A stretch of 64,000 bases of DNA. It comes from Orenia marismortui DSM 5156 (GTDB taxonomy: Bacteria > Bacillota > Halanaerobiia > Halobacteroidales > Halobacteroidaceae). Both the position numbers and the translations under genes were made by a program. Shown piece by piece: positions 9,323 through 18,554 of the stretch. The DNA is taken from NCBI RefSeq assembly GCF_000379025.1, contig NZ_KB900622.1:1-64000 (forward strand), given 5' to 3'. Positions within the stretch are counted from its first letter, which is position 1, and every line of letters starts with the position of its first letter. The notes under the pieces were generated by a model that saw only the letters and a program-made list of their open reading frames with translations, searched no databases and was not told the origin of the DNA.

Positions 9323-9433
9323 CTTCTCACCTCTGTAAATAATTTATTATTTAGTTTATCTTATCATATCTTATTTATTATAGCCATTCTTTATTATAGT
9401 CATAATTGACTAAGTTAAAAATAACTAAATTAC

Positions 9434-9466
9434 CTAAAAATAAAGACTAGCCTAAAAGCTAGTCTT
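9434..9466 (-). terminator. Terminator of the HD-GYP gene
   Basis: AAGACTAGC (9443-9451) pairs with GCTAGTCTT (9458-9466) around a 6-nt loop. The minus strand continues with TTTATTTTTAG. Confidence 0.75.
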
Positions 9467-9519
9467 AAAATTTTTCAAACTATAATCTGTAATTTATAAT
9501 TGTTAATAGTTAATCTTCA

Positions 9520-10578
9520 TTAACTTATCTCTCCTATAATCTCTATATTTAAATCTTTAGAAAGATCTATCTCTAAACCATTAAAATTTAACGCTCTAAC
9601 TATTGGTCTTGACTTCATATCTTCATTAACTTTAATTACTACAGCTTCACATCCAATACTAAGCTTAACCTTAGTCCCAACAGGATAAGGTACAATCATC
9701 TTTAAAAATTCATCTAACAATTCTCTATCCATTTTATTTTCTGTAAAGGTAGTATAAAGGTACTCTATTACTTCTGAAACCTTAATAGAACTACGATAAA
9801 CTCGATCATTGACCATAGCATCAAAGACATCAGAAATTGCTACAATTCGAGCATATTCATCTATGAAGCGTTTACTTATTCCCTTTGGGTAGCCAGAACC
9901 ATCACATCTTTCATGATGCAAGTAAGCTATTCTAGCCGATATTTCTGGAACATCTTCTAACTTGCTTAAAATTTGATAACCATATGTAGTATGCTTTTTG
10001 GCCTCTTCAAACTCCTCAGATGTTAATTTACCTGGTTTATCTAATATTTCAGGTGGAACCATTGATTTGCCGATATCATGTAAAAAAGCTCCTAAACCCA
10101 ATTCTAATAGTCTTTTTCGATTATAATCTAACTTTTTTCCAATAATTAAAGACAGTACAGTAACATTAGTTAAATGAAAAAATAATTCATCCTCTAATAA
10201 CCTTATGTCCTTAATACAATTTAACAATGTAGTATTAGCAGTTGCTGTCTCAACAATCCTTTCAATTAATTTAAATAATTGTTTCTGATCTTTTTCATCT
10301 AATTTATTTTCGCCACAATTTATCTTTTTTATACATTCTTTAGCTATCATTACTGCTTCTTGTTTTATTTTTTCAGGGATAATTTCTATATCTTCTTCTG
10401 CTAAATTTACTCTATCATCTTCAATATAAACATGATTGATCTGTAATGACTTTAACTTATTAATATATTTCTCATTTAATTTTCTTCCAGCACCCAATAA
10501 TAATTTACCATCAGAGTTATATATCTTCTTGGCTAATATATCACCTTTACTTAATTCTGAAACCTTAGCTAAATACAT
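9520..10578 (-). CDS. HD-GYP domain phosphodiesterase
   Basis: A 352-aa protein. The C-terminal HD-GYP domain shows the HD dyad in FLHDIGKSMVP (about 167), HHERCDGSGYPKGI with the GYP motif (about 222-235) and the later conserved metal ligands. The N-terminal 60 residues (MYLAKVSELSKGDILAKKI) form the short DUF3391-like lead domain common in these proteins. It is expected to hydrolyse cyclic di-GMP or a related dinucleotide, linking signalling to motility; the window has many chemoreceptors. It has its own terminator. Confidence 0.88.
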   Translation of the reverse strand: MYLAKVSELSKGDILAKKIYNSDGKLLLGAGRKLNEKYINKLKSLQINHVYIEDDRVNLAEEDIEIIPEKIKQEAVMIAKECIKKINCGENKLDEKDQKQLFKLIERIVETATANTTLLNCIKDIRLLEDELFFHLTNVTVLSLIIGKKLDYNRKRLLELGLGAFLHDIGKSMVPPEILDKPGKLTSEEFEEAKKHTTYGYQILSKLEDVPEISARIAYLHHERCDGSGYPKGISKRFIDEYARIVAISDVFDAMVNDRVYRSSIKVSEVIEYLYTTFTENKMDRELLDEFLKMIVPYPVGTKVKLSIGCEAVVIKVNEDMKSRPIVRALNFNGLEIDLSKDLNIEIIGEIS

Positions 10579-10890
10579 ATAAGAACTCCCCCTTTATATC
10601 TATATCTTCTATTTTGAATGAGGATTCTCTGTTAGAGATTTATTAGAATATTTCTTATCTCCACTTCTGATTAATAGAAAATACATCGATTAATGTTATA
10701 ATTATCTATACTTTCTATATATTTAATTATTCATAGCTTGAATTTTTCCTTCTTTTTCTATTAAATTTATTTATTGTTTATTTATTTAGTTAATATTTTG
10801 AAACCAATTATTATTCTTACATAAACTATAGTATCTAAGCAAAGATTAGCCTAATTAAATTTGAAGCTTTAATGAAAAATTGCCCCAAAT
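10579..10890. other. AT-rich intergenic spacer without recognisable gene
   Basis: About 310 bp of very AT-rich DNA between the HD-GYP start and the nitroreductase terminator. No ORF with a ribosome site, no riboswitch-like fold and no strong repeat was seen. It probably holds the HD-GYP promoter. Confidence 0.5.
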
Positions 10891-10923
10891 ATAAAAAGAT
10901 CATATCTATGCATAGATATGATC
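10891..10923 (-). terminator. Terminator of the nitroreductase gene
   Basis: A perfect 13-bp palindrome, GATCATATCTATG and its complement (10898-10923), followed on the minus strand by TTTTTATATTT. Confidence 0.8.
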
Positions 10924-10954
10924 AATAAACTTAAATACTATTATTTAATATTTA

Positions 10955-11695
10955 TTACCGTTCATTCTTAAATCCCTGGGCCAACATAGTTGGATAAACC
11001 TTTGGGCAGTATACCTTCTGATAAAGTTTCATAGTGTTCACACTCCAATTAACCTCTTGCTCTCTACCGATCTCTTTCAAATATAATGACATTTCTTGAT
11101 CATATTGATCTATTAATTGAGCTAGCTTATCTTTATTATATTCTTCATCATGTCTAAAGGCTTGTTGATCCATTCTAGGTTTGAGATTAGAAGTATCTGC
11201 TGGATAGCCAATTACTAGACCTGCAAAGGGATATGTATATTTAGGAAGTTTAAGAAGTTTAATCAATTCTGCCGGATCATTTCTAATTCCACCAATAGGT
11301 ACAATTCCCAAATCTAATGACTCTGCTGCAGTAATAACATTTTGCATTGCTAATCCAACATCAACTGCAGCTACAGTGGTTGCTTCTACACTATCAGTAA
11401 TTACTAAATCTTGACCTAACTTATCTGCTGCAATTTTAGCTTTATAAAAATCAGCCACAAATAAGAAGAAGACTGGGGCTTGTGCAATCCAAGGTTGTCT
11501 TCCTGCTAACTTAGCAATCTCTGATCTTCTATCTTTATCTTTGATCACAATTACACTTACCTGTTGGCCATTAATTGAGGTAGGAGCTGACTGAGCAACA
11601 GCTATTAACTCTTTAATAATCTCTTCAGAAATTTCTTTATCAATATAGCTTCTAATACTTCTATGACTTTTCATCACTTCAATTACTTGATTCAT
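10955..11695 (-). CDS. NADPH-dependent nitro/flavin reductase (nitroreductase family)
   Basis: A 246-aa FMN enzyme of the NfsA/FRP type. The start VIEVMKSHRSIRSY matches the FMN-binding N-terminus, SAPTSINGQQ the second FMN contact, and ESLDLGIVPIGGIRN the central core. Length fits NfsA-like oxidoreductases (about 240-250). It would reduce nitro compounds, quinones or flavins. It is next to RIC and a flavodiiron protein, which suggests a role in oxidative or nitrosative stress. Confidence 0.88.
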   Translation of the reverse strand: MNQVIEVMKSHRSIRSYIDKEISEEIIKELIAVAQSAPTSINGQQVSVIVIKDKDRRSEIAKLAGRQPWIAQAPVFFLFVADFYKAKIAADKLGQDLVITDSVEATTVAAVDVGLAMQNVITAAESLDLGIVPIGGIRNDPAELIKLLKLPKYTYPFAGLVIGYPADTSNLKPRMDQQAFRHDEEYNKDKLAQLIDQYDQEMSLYLKEIGREQEVNWSVNTMKLYQKVYCPKVYPTMLAQGFKNER

Positions 11696-11727
11696 TTTGA
11701 TCTCCTTTCTAAATATTAATATTCTAA

Positions 11728-11763
11728 ACAGGTATCTAAGAATTTAAATTCTTAGATACCTGT
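11728..11763 (-). terminator. Terminator of the ric gene
   Basis: A perfect 18-bp palindrome (ACAGGTATCTAAGAATTT and its complement) 28 bp past the ric stop codon. Confidence 0.7.
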
Positions 11764-11791
11764 GAATAGAAATTAAGTTTATAATCTGCAA

Positions 11792-12508
11792 TTAATTCTT
11801 ATTCTCCTTCTTTAATCTCTCAAATAAGATATTATTCTCAAGATGAATGTGTTGGAACAAATCTCCCTCTACTGCTTCAAATTTTTTATAAGTTAATTCA
11901 AAGGTCTTACAAGCTGAAGATGGCAGCTTATAATTATTAGTTAGTCTTCTAATCTCTTTTAATATATCTCCAGCCTGATCATGCTCTTCTTCTGTTTCAT
12001 ACATCACCTCAAAAACTTCCCTTAAATTGTCCTGTGACCGGTTCTTCTCATATTCTTTTATTACAGGGAATAAAAGCTTCTCTTCTTTGATTAAATGTTC
12101 TTCAATTTCTCCCCGTAATTGGTAAAATAATTTGTGAATCTTAGCTAATAATTCACCATGCTTAGTATAATGAGCAGATAAAATCCGATTTAATAGCTCA
12201 TTTAACCTAGGCAACTCATCTCTCATAAATTGATGGTGAGTGTTAACAACATAATCTATAAGTTTAGTCATAGACTCTGTTCTCCAATCAATCTCTTCTT
12301 TATCTCTAAGCTTAAATTCTTTATAAGCATTATTTAATTTACTTAGTAGCTTTTTCTCATCTAAATTCTGATCTTTTATTGCTAAAGCTAATGGCCTATC
12401 TCCACCACAACAAAAATCTATATTATATTCCATAAGTATATCAGTGGACTTTGGAAATTCGGCAACAATCTCCCCAATTCTCATCTCACTAGTAAATAAT
12501 TTTTCCAT
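11792..12508 (-). CDS. ric: Iron-sulfur cluster repair di-iron protein (RIC/ScdA/YtfE)
   Basis: A 238-aa protein that repairs Fe-S clusters damaged by NO or oxygen. The N-terminal ScdA domain has the diagnostic DFCCGG cysteine pair (about residues 32-37). The rest is a hemerythrin-like four-helix bundle with spaced metal ligands (for example THHQF, HLIKEE, EEEHDQ, HIHLENN). It lies 28 bp downstream of the flavodiiron gene and is probably co-transcribed, a pairing that makes sense for NO or O2 defence. Confidence 0.93.
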   Translation of the reverse strand: MEKLFTSEMRIGEIVAEFPKSTDILMEYNIDFCCGGDRPLALAIKDQNLDEKKLLSKLNNAYKEFKLRDKEEIDWRTESMTKLIDYVVNTHHQFMRDELPRLNELLNRILSAHYTKHGELLAKIHKLFYQLRGEIEEHLIKEEKLLFPVIKEYEKNRSQDNLREVFEVMYETEEEHDQAGDILKEIRRLTNNYKLPSSACKTFELTYKKFEAVEGDLFQHIHLENNILFERLKKENKN

Positions 12509-12536
12509 ATCTTATCTTCCTCCTCTAATTATATAT

Positions 12537-13766
12537 TTAGGCAATTAATAGATCTGCAACTAAATGAGCTGAATCTTTCAATTCTTTCTTTTCATATTCT
12601 CCTGGAGAAAACTTAACTCTAATTGGAAATCTTAGATTATCCATTCCAGTATTCTTAATCACATAAGAACTATCAACTACCTTTATATTTGTATCATTCA
12701 AGTAATCATTAATTACTTCTATTGCTTCTCCACTCCAACCATAAGAACCAAAGGCAACTCCAAATTTAGTGTTTAAGTCCATTTCTTTTAATTCCTTTAG
12801 TACTTCTTCTAACCCACCTACCAAATCCGCATATCGAGTTGAACTTCCAAAGAAGATTGCATCGGCTGCTTTTATTTCTTCTTTAATATCTTCAAGATTG
12901 CTATTATCTTTGACATTGATTACCTTACTTTCAATTTCTCTCTCTTCTAGTCCTAGTTTTAACTCTTTAGCAAGCTTTCTAGTATTTCCAGTCATAGATG
13001 AATAAAGGATTAGTGCCTGTTTATCTTCAGTAGTTGCTTTACTACTTTGCTCATAAATATCAATATATTTTTGAACATCTTCTCTTAAGATATATCCATG
13101 AGAAGGAGCAATCATATCTATCTTGAGGTCTCTTATCTTCTCAATCATATCTTGTACATATGGGCGATGAGGATGCATAATTAATTTATAATAAGTTTCA
13201 AAGTCTTCTATGATATCTTCATCTGCTAAATCATTAAACAGATCATAAGTTGCTACATGACTACTAAAGATATCACAAGGATATAAAATCTTATCCTCTA
13301 TACAATAGGTAATCATTGTTTCTTCAGTATGAAGATATGGAGTTTCAAAGAAGACTAGAGTTTTTCCACCTATATCTAATTTATCACCATCTTTAACGAT
13401 TAAGAACTCTCTATCATGCAAACGATACATCTCTTTTAACTCTTTAGCCCCTAATTCTGTAGTTACTATTATTGCATCCTTGGCTTTATTAGCTAGTGCA
13501 GGTAATCCTCCAGAATGATCTGGTTCTACATGATTAATTACAATATATTTTATCTCTGCTGGATCCATATACTCCTTAACATTATCTACAATCTTTCTTC
13601 CAAAACTAATATCTACAGTATCGATCACCGTTGCTTTATCTGTCTTTAATAAATAACTATTATAAGTTGTTCCTTTTTCTAAAATTAAGCGATGAAATGG
13701 TACCTTTCTATCGTCAACATAACCTACCCAATAAGAATTTTCAGCAATTTTAATTTCTTTATTCAT
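12537..13766 (-). CDS. fprA: Flavodiiron protein, A-type flavoprotein (FprA)
   Basis: A 409-aa two-domain enzyme. The N-terminal metallo-beta-lactamase-like di-iron domain has NHVEPDHSGG (about residues 79-88) plus later His ligands in LHTEE and PSHGY. The C-terminal flavodoxin domain begins about residue 255 (LYSSMTGNTRKLA binds the FMN phosphate). It reduces O2 to water or NO to N2O in anaerobes, fed by rubredoxin or a similar donor that is not in the window. It sits between ric and the Crp/Fnr gene. Confidence 0.95.
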   Translation of the reverse strand: MNKEIKIAENSYWVGYVDDRKVPFHRLILEKGTTYNSYLLKTDKATVIDTVDISFGRKIVDNVKEYMDPAEIKYIVINHVEPDHSGGLPALANKAKDAIIVTTELGAKELKEMYRLHDREFLIVKDGDKLDIGGKTLVFFETPYLHTEETMITYCIEDKILYPCDIFSSHVATYDLFNDLADEDIIEDFETYYKLIMHPHRPYVQDMIEKIRDLKIDMIAPSHGYILREDVQKYIDIYEQSSKATTEDKQALILYSSMTGNTRKLAKELKLGLEEREIESKVINVKDNSNLEDIKEEIKAADAIFFGSSTRYADLVGGLEEVLKELKEMDLNTKFGVAFGSYGWSGEAIEVINDYLNDTNIKVVDSSYVIKNTGMDNLRFPIRVKFSPGEYEKKELKDSAHLVADLLIA

Positions 13767-13914
13767 TAGTAATTCCCCCTTCTTCTCTTAACTGTTAACT
13801 TAATTATAGATTACTTATCTAAATAAAGATGTGACTTCAATCAATTTAGATCAAATAATTTAAATGTTTTAAAGATATCCAAAAGGAAATAAGCTCAAAC
13901 TATAATTAATAGCT

Positions 13915-13952
13915 GATAAAAAAAGCTTCTAGGACTAATTCCTAGAAGCTTT
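13915..13952 (-). terminator. Terminator of the Crp/Fnr regulator gene
   Basis: AAAGCTTCTAGG (13922-13933) pairs with CCTAGAAGCTTT (13941-13952). The minus strand continues with a run of T. Confidence 0.85.
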
Positions 13953-13967
13953 GCTCGAAATAATTTG

Positions 13968-14669
13968 TTAACTATATTCTTTTAGTTTATCTTTATCTAT
14001 AATAACTATCTTCTTATTACCTACTAATTTAATAATACCCTCTTCTTCAAATTTCTTTAGCTTTCTACTGATAGTCTCTCGAGCCACACCAGTGTAATTT
14101 GACATATCTTCTCTAGTAATAGGAACCTTCATCTCAACACCCTTGGCAGTTTCTTGCCCATATTTATCCTCTAAATCTAATAATAAATTTGCTATTCTTA
14201 CTTCTACTTCATTGGTTGCTAAATTCTGAGCCAAGGTCTCTAAATTAGATATTCGCTCTCCTAAAACCTCCATTATCTTCAATCCTATCTCTGGGTACTC
14301 TAAAACAATGCTTTTCATCTTATCTTTGGTTAGAGTACAGAGCTTAGCAGTAGTAATCGCTTCTGCATTAAAGTGATACTCTCCACCCTTTAACAGATTT
14401 AATTCTCCAAAAAAATCACCATCAGATAATATATGGAGTATCTGTTCCTTACCATCTTTTGTATATTTGAAGAGTTTAATTTGACCTTGATTAATTATAT
14501 ATAAAGTATTTCCTTCTAGTCCTTCAAAAAAGATATTATCTCCTTTATCATATTTTTCATGTCCAGTCATAGCAATTATCTCCATTAGCTCTTCTCTAGA
14601 TAAATTTGCAAAGATAGGAACCTTTCTAGCACATAAGCGGTTTTTACAACTTTCGCAACTTCGAGACAT
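13968..14669 (-). CDS. Crp/Fnr family transcriptional regulator
   Basis: A 233-aa regulator with an N-terminal cyclic-nucleotide-binding-like beta barrel (about 20-130) and a C-terminal winged helix (TREDMSNYTGVARETISRKL, about 180-199). The N-terminus has Cys5, Cys8 and Cys13 (CESCKNRLC), an arrangement suited to an Fe-S or thiol sensor. It is upstream of fprA-ric and transcribed in the same direction, but its own terminator separates it from fprA. It probably senses O2, NO or redox state and controls that set. The effector is inferred. Confidence 0.88.
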   Translation of the reverse strand: MSRSCESCKNRLCARKVPIFANLSREELMEIIAMTGHEKYDKGDNIFFEGLEGNTLYIINQGQIKLFKYTKDGKEQILHILSDGDFFGELNLLKGGEYHFNAEAITTAKLCTLTKDKMKSIVLEYPEIGLKIMEVLGERISNLETLAQNLATNEVEVRIANLLLDLEDKYGQETAKGVEMKVPITREDMSNYTGVARETISRKLKKFEEEGIIKLVGNKKIVIIDKDKLKEYS

Positions 14670-14714
14670 TCTAACCCTCCTTAATAATCTAAACTCTAAT
14701 TTATATAATTTAAA

Positions 14715-14749
14715 GTAAATTGATCAATATAATTGAAATTTCAATTTAC
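14715..14749. promoter_or_regulatory. Nested dyads upstream of the Crp/Fnr gene, likely autoregulatory
   Basis: GTAAATTGA and TCAATTTAC form the outer arms (14715-14749). Inside are TTGATCAA (14720-14727) and the perfect palindrome AATTGAAATTTCAATT (14731-14746). FNR-family operators are TTGAT-N4-ATCAA-like, and these half sites resemble them. The position is 45-80 bp before the regulator start. Confidence 0.45.
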
Positions 14750-14849
14750 ATTATATCAAATAATCACCTAAACATCTATTTTATAAGGTAAATACTTGGT
14801 TATACAAATTAAAAGAATCCAGATATAAAGAGGATTTAATCTGAATAAA

Positions 14850-14886
14850 CATAAAAAAACTAGAAAAGCAAAATGCTTTTCTAGTT
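14850..14886 (-). terminator. Terminator of the YnjBCD-glycosyltransferase operon
   Basis: AACTAGAAAAGCA (14858-14870) pairs with TGCTTTTCTAGTT (14874-14886), followed on the minus strand by seven T. It begins inside the stop codon of the APH-like gene. Confidence 0.88.
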
Positions 14887-15913
14887 ATATAAACTCAGGA
14901 AATATATCCTTCAAAAAATCTTCCTGTAGATACATCTCTATCTTCTTAAAGGTATCCTCATTCTTTAATAAACGACCTGGTTTTTGATATTCAATCCAAG
15001 CCATCGCTGACCAAGAGATTCCTCTCATTGCTGAAAACTTATCAAATATCTTTAACGCTTCTTTAATCTCATCTCTCTTAGCTTCAGCAAAACCACGTTC
15101 TTCACAATAAGCTCTAATAAAGCAATCTCTATCCTCTTTAGACATCCGATAATCTGTCTTCCATAGAGTAGTAGTTGGAACCATAAAATGGCTCAAGTCC
15201 TGTAAGGGAGTAGAAAGAAGAGGTTTCTCCCAATCAACTAAGTAGAAATTATTATGCTTATCATCAATAATAAAATTACCTGAATTGACCTCAGTATTAA
15301 CAATAGATAAAGCTAACAACTCTAAGATACTACTTTCTTGATGACGTAATTGATCTAAACCCTTTAACATTTTCTCTAAAAATAATTTAATTTCAGCTTT
15401 GCCCAAACTAGAGTCAAGATAAGTAGGGATTAACTGCTTACACTCTTCCCAAATTCCTGATAAAGGTTTCTTTTCTATAATCAAATCATGATCTTTAGGA
15501 ATCTCTACATTATGTACTTTAGCCAAAACCTTAGCAGCTTTAACTAAATCTTCTTCATAAATAAGGCTTCTTCCTGGCAGATACTCCATTACTAACATGC
15601 CTAAAGGTAAATCTCTACAACTATCATCCAAAAATAAAGGATTAGGTGTAACTGTAGAACTCTTTAAATTCTCTAAAGCCTGGTACTCATACTTAATCTG
15701 ATTATCTAAATGCATTTGACTTCCGGTATTTAAACGTAAAACATACTTCTTGAACTGATCTTCTAATAAAAAATTGAGATTATACTCCCCCTGAGCTAGA
15801 AAAGAGACTTTAGGATTCCCTGCTAACCCCAGATCTTTTTTGAAATTTTCTTGCTTTATATAGTTCTTCACCTGCTCTAATAGCTCTTTTTTGCTTAGCG
15901 TGTTACTGGACAT
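14885..15913 (-). CDS. Aminoglycoside-phosphotransferase-family (APH) kinase-like protein
   Basis: A 342-aa APH-fold protein: N-lobe with YVLRLNTGS, a catalytic-loop equivalent VNTEVNSGNFIID and a metal loop YLVDWEKP. The usual His-x-Asp of APH is replaced by Asn-x-Glu, so activity on a standard substrate is doubtful, although the DWE metal site remains. Such proteins usually phosphorylate small alcohols such as choline, sugars or amino sugars. It overlaps the end of the TIGR04282 transferase gene by 19 bp and has GGAGG before its ATG. It is the last gene of the importer-glycosyltransferase operon, so it likely acts on the same metabolite. Confidence 0.75.
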   Translation of the reverse strand: MSSNTLSKKELLEQVKNYIKQENFKKDLGLAGNPKVSFLAQGEYNLNFLLEDQFKKYVLRLNTGSQMHLDNQIKYEYQALENLKSSTVTPNPLFLDDSCRDLPLGMLVMEYLPGRSLIYEEDLVKAAKVLAKVHNVEIPKDHDLIIEKKPLSGIWEECKQLIPTYLDSSLGKAEIKLFLEKMLKGLDQLRHQESSILELLALSIVNTEVNSGNFIIDDKHNNFYLVDWEKPLLSTPLQDLSHFMVPTTTLWKTDYRMSKEDRDCFIRAYCEERGFAEAKRDEIKEALKIFDKFSAMRGISWSAMAWIEYQKPGRLLKNEDTFKKIEMYLQEDFLKDIFPEFI

Positions 15914-16623
15914 AAATAAGTTCCTCCTAACTTATTCTCTGATCCAAATAGTTCTTTGGTAAATTTGGCAGTAGCCTTAGGATACAGCTCCCAATTACCC
16001 TCTACTAATAGCCTCTGATATAACTCTAATAACTCTTGATATAGATCAATATCAGCACACTGATCAACTAAGCTATATTGAAGATTACTTTCTTTTTGAA
16101 TCAATTCTATTGTAGCTTCCAATACTTCATCTTTCCCCCACACCAAGTCATCAAAAAGAAATCTTTTTGCTTCTCTAGTTCCCATTAGATAGTATCCTCC
16201 ATCAAAAGAAGGTCCTAATACTATATCATCTTGCAACAATCTATCTATTGCTTTTAAAATATTATTTGGCTGTAAAGCTGGTAGATCACTACCCATGATA
16301 ATTTGACGATCATTACCATCTTCATAAGCATAATTTAAGGCATTATACATCTTCTCACCCAAATCATTCCCCTCTTGAGCAAAAAAATTAAACTCTTTAG
16401 GTATCAAACTCTCCAAAATACTTTCTTTGCCTGAAGGAGTATAAGCTAAATATAACTTAACATCTTGGCGCATCTTGCTAACCTTAGTCAACATCTTAGT
16501 TATATCCTTTAAAAAAGCCTTATGAAGTTCTGCACATTCTTGAGGTGATAAGTGGCTTTGTAATCTAGTTTTAGTCTTTCCAGGAATAGGTATACGGCTC
16601 ATTAGAACAATTCCAACTGACAT
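15895..16623 (-). CDS. TIGR04282-type glycosyl/nucleotidyl transferase (DUF2064)
   Basis: A 242-aa protein starting at MSVGIVLMSRIPIPGKTKTR. GGAGG lies 8 bp before this ATG; an in-frame extension to 16677 is repeat DNA and not used. The N-terminus, IMGSDLPAL and GPSFDGGYYLMG are the hallmarks of the CofC/MobA-like TIGR04282 family, described as radical-SAM/selenodomain-associated transferase 1 and later tied to arsenosugar synthesis. It pairs with the TIGR04283 gene upstream. Substrate unknown. Confidence 0.85.
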   Translation of the reverse strand: MSVGIVLMSRIPIPGKTKTRLQSHLSPQECAELHKAFLKDITKMLTKVSKMRQDVKLYLAYTPSGKESILESLIPKEFNFFAQEGNDLGEKMYNALNYAYEDGNDRQIIMGSDLPALQPNNILKAIDRLLQDDIVLGPSFDGGYYLMGTREAKRFLFDDLVWGKDEVLEATIELIQKESNLQYSLVDQCADIDLYQELLELYQRLLVEGNWELYPKATAKFTKELFGSENKLGGTYLCPVTR

Positions 16624-16648
16624 AATAAACACCTCCAATTTTTTAATG

Positions 16649-16809
16649 ACGAGTAACAAGTGGCCGGTAACGAGCAAAAGTCTAACTATGAGGTTTAGCC
16701 TGTAGCAGTCGAAACTACCTATAAACTACCACAGTTTAAAACCATGTGGCTTAGGGTTAATTTAAAACTCTCTTATGCTTATTAATGATTACTCATCACT
16801 GCATCACCT
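16649..16809. repeat. Heptamer-repeat hairpin between the two transferase genes
   Basis: ACGAGTA-ACAAGTG-GCCGGTA-ACGAGCA (16649-16676) is a run of degenerate 7-mers. The far end (about 16788-16809) carries complementary heptamers (ATTACTC-ATCACTG-CATCACC). The block fills the intergenic gap and would fold as a long imperfect hairpin. Confidence 0.55.
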
Positions 16810-17487
16810 TGCATTTCTATAAATCTGATTCAGTTTAGCTGGACTAACACCTAAGATATAAAGCAACTTGATCTTATGCATTAAAAAGATAGTCTTCCAA
16901 ATTCCGAATTTGTGCCACCTTCTAGCTGAAGTATATATTTTATTAGGCAAATAATCTAGCTTACCTCTTTTAGACATTTTTTTAGAAAACTCCCAGTCCT
17001 CCATCAACTCTATCTCAGGGTAACCACCTAGCTCTGCAAATATTTCTCTTCTAACAAAGATTCCTTGGTCACCAAAGGCTAACTTCAGATACTTAGCTCG
17101 TAAGTTAGAGGTCCAAGAAATAAAACCTAAAACCCAAGAATTATCATCTATCTTCAAAGAAAAATTTCCACCAATTATCTTCTCATCTTTTATAGCATCT
17201 TGAATAGCTAAAATAGCACCTTCTTCTAACCTTGAATCACTATGCAAAAAAAGAATCACATCACCTTCAGCAAGCTCAGCACCTACATTCATTTGGTGAC
17301 CTCTTCCCTTAGTAGTCTGACAGACTTTAGCAGTAAAATTTTGCGCTAGATTATAGGTATTATCTTCACTTCCTCCATCTACAACAATAATCTCTTTATT
17401 ACCTGATAAGCCCTGAACATGCTCTAAAGTTTCAATAATAGTACTCTCTTCATTAAGTACTGGGATAACCACCGATACTAAGCTCAT
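16804..17487 (-). CDS. TIGR04283-type family 2 glycosyltransferase
   Basis: A GT-A glycosyltransferase of 227 aa from the ATG at 17487 (GGAGGGGGAAGG precedes it; the ATG overlaps the ATPase stop as ATGA). It shows SVVIPVLNEESTI, the DXD-like GGSEDNT and LHSDSRL, and the acceptor-side GGYPEIELMEDWEFSKK. This is the pattern of TIGR04283, the partner of TIGR04282 found near radical SAM and selenium or arsenic genes. Together the two may make or transfer an unusual sugar adduct; the product is not known. Confidence 0.85.
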   Translation of the reverse strand: MSLVSVVIPVLNEESTIIETLEHVQGLSGNKEIIVVDGGSEDNTYNLAQNFTAKVCQTTKGRGHQMNVGAELAEGDVILFLHSDSRLEEGAILAIQDAIKDEKIIGGNFSLKIDDNSWVLGFISWTSNLRAKYLKLAFGDQGIFVRREIFAELGGYPEIELMEDWEFSKKMSKRGKLDYLPNKIYTSARRWHKFGIWKTIFLMHKIKLLYILGVSPAKLNQIYRNAR

Positions 17488-18554
17488 CCTTCCCCCTCCA
17501 TAAACCAAATATTTTCTAGAGCAATGATTACTTTAACCTCTTCTCCAACTTCAAAAGATTTTTTAGGTAATTCAGTAACCTCCAAAATATCAGATCCTAT
17601 ATCAACTTGATAATAAATCTTATCGCCAACAAAATGTTCTTCTACTACACTTCCACTAAACTCTAAAGTTTCTTTATTTCCCTCTATTTCCATACTTTCA
17701 AGTTCAATAAATTCAGGTCTAATCATTGCAACTATTGATTTTCCTGACCTTAATTTAAGAGCAAGCTTATCCTTTTCACTAATCAGAGTAGAAACTCCAT
17801 TAAAGATAAAGTTATTACCTTCTAGTTCTACCTTTAAATAATTGGCTTTTCCAAAGAAATCAGAGACAAATCTAGTTTTAGGTTTGGTATATAGCTCTTT
17901 AGCTTTGCCATACTGTTCGATCTTTCCCTGATTCATTACAGCAATCTGATCAGCCATCAGCATAGCTTCATCACGGTCATGAGTTACAAAAATAGTAGTC
18001 ATCTCTTCTTCTAGGTGTAAATTCCGAATAAAGTTCTGCATATCCTCACGTAAGTTAGCATCTAAATTAGAAAAGGGCTCATCTAATAATAATACCTGCG
18101 GGTTAATTGCTAAAGCTCTAGCTAAAGCCACCCGTTGCTTCTGCCCCCCTGATAAATCATTGGGTGAATAATCAGCATAAGCAGTTAAACCTACTAATTC
18201 TAACAATTCACTAACTCTCTGCTTTCGAGTCTTCTTATCAATCCCTCTCATCTTTAAGCCAAAAGCAATATTCTGGCCTACACTCATATGGGGGAATAAT
18301 AGATAATTCTGAAATACTAAGACAGCTCCACGCTCTTTGGTAGGCATATCTAGTACACTCTGATTATCAAAGAATAAATCTCCATTATCTGCCTCTAATA
18401 ATCCTGCAATAATGTTCAAAGTAGTCGTCTTACCACAGCCAGAAGGTCCTAATAAAGCCACTAACTCTCCATCATTAACAGTTAAATTTAATGAATCAAT
18501 CACTGATTTATCTTCAAAACTTTTGCTTAGATTCTGTAGTTCTATCTCTGCCAT
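17484..18554 (-). CDS. ABC importer ATP-binding protein (YnjD-like)
   Basis: A 356-aa importer ATPase: Walker A GPSGCGKTT (about 36-44), Q-loop VFQNYLLFPHM, signature LSGGQKQRVALARAL, Walker B LLLDEPFSNLD, H-loop VTHD. A TOBE-like regulatory domain of about 110 residues follows. It powers the two upstream permeases. Its stop overlaps the next gene's ATG (ATGA), showing that the glycosyltransferase belongs to the same operon. Confidence 0.92.
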   Translation of the reverse strand: MAEIELQNLSKSFEDKSVIDSLNLTVNDGELVALLGPSGCGKTTTLNIIAGLLEADNGDLFFDNQSVLDMPTKERGAVLVFQNYLLFPHMSVGQNIAFGLKMRGIDKKTRKQRVSELLELVGLTAYADYSPNDLSGGQKQRVALARALAINPQVLLLDEPFSNLDANLREDMQNFIRNLHLEEEMTTIFVTHDRDEAMLMADQIAVMNQGKIEQYGKAKELYTKPKTRFVSDFFGKANYLKVELEGNNFIFNGVSTLISEKDKLALKLRSGKSIVAMIRPEFIELESMEIEGNKETLEFSGSVVEEHFVGDKIYYQVDIGSDILEVTELPKKSFEVGEEVKVIIALENIWFMEGEG

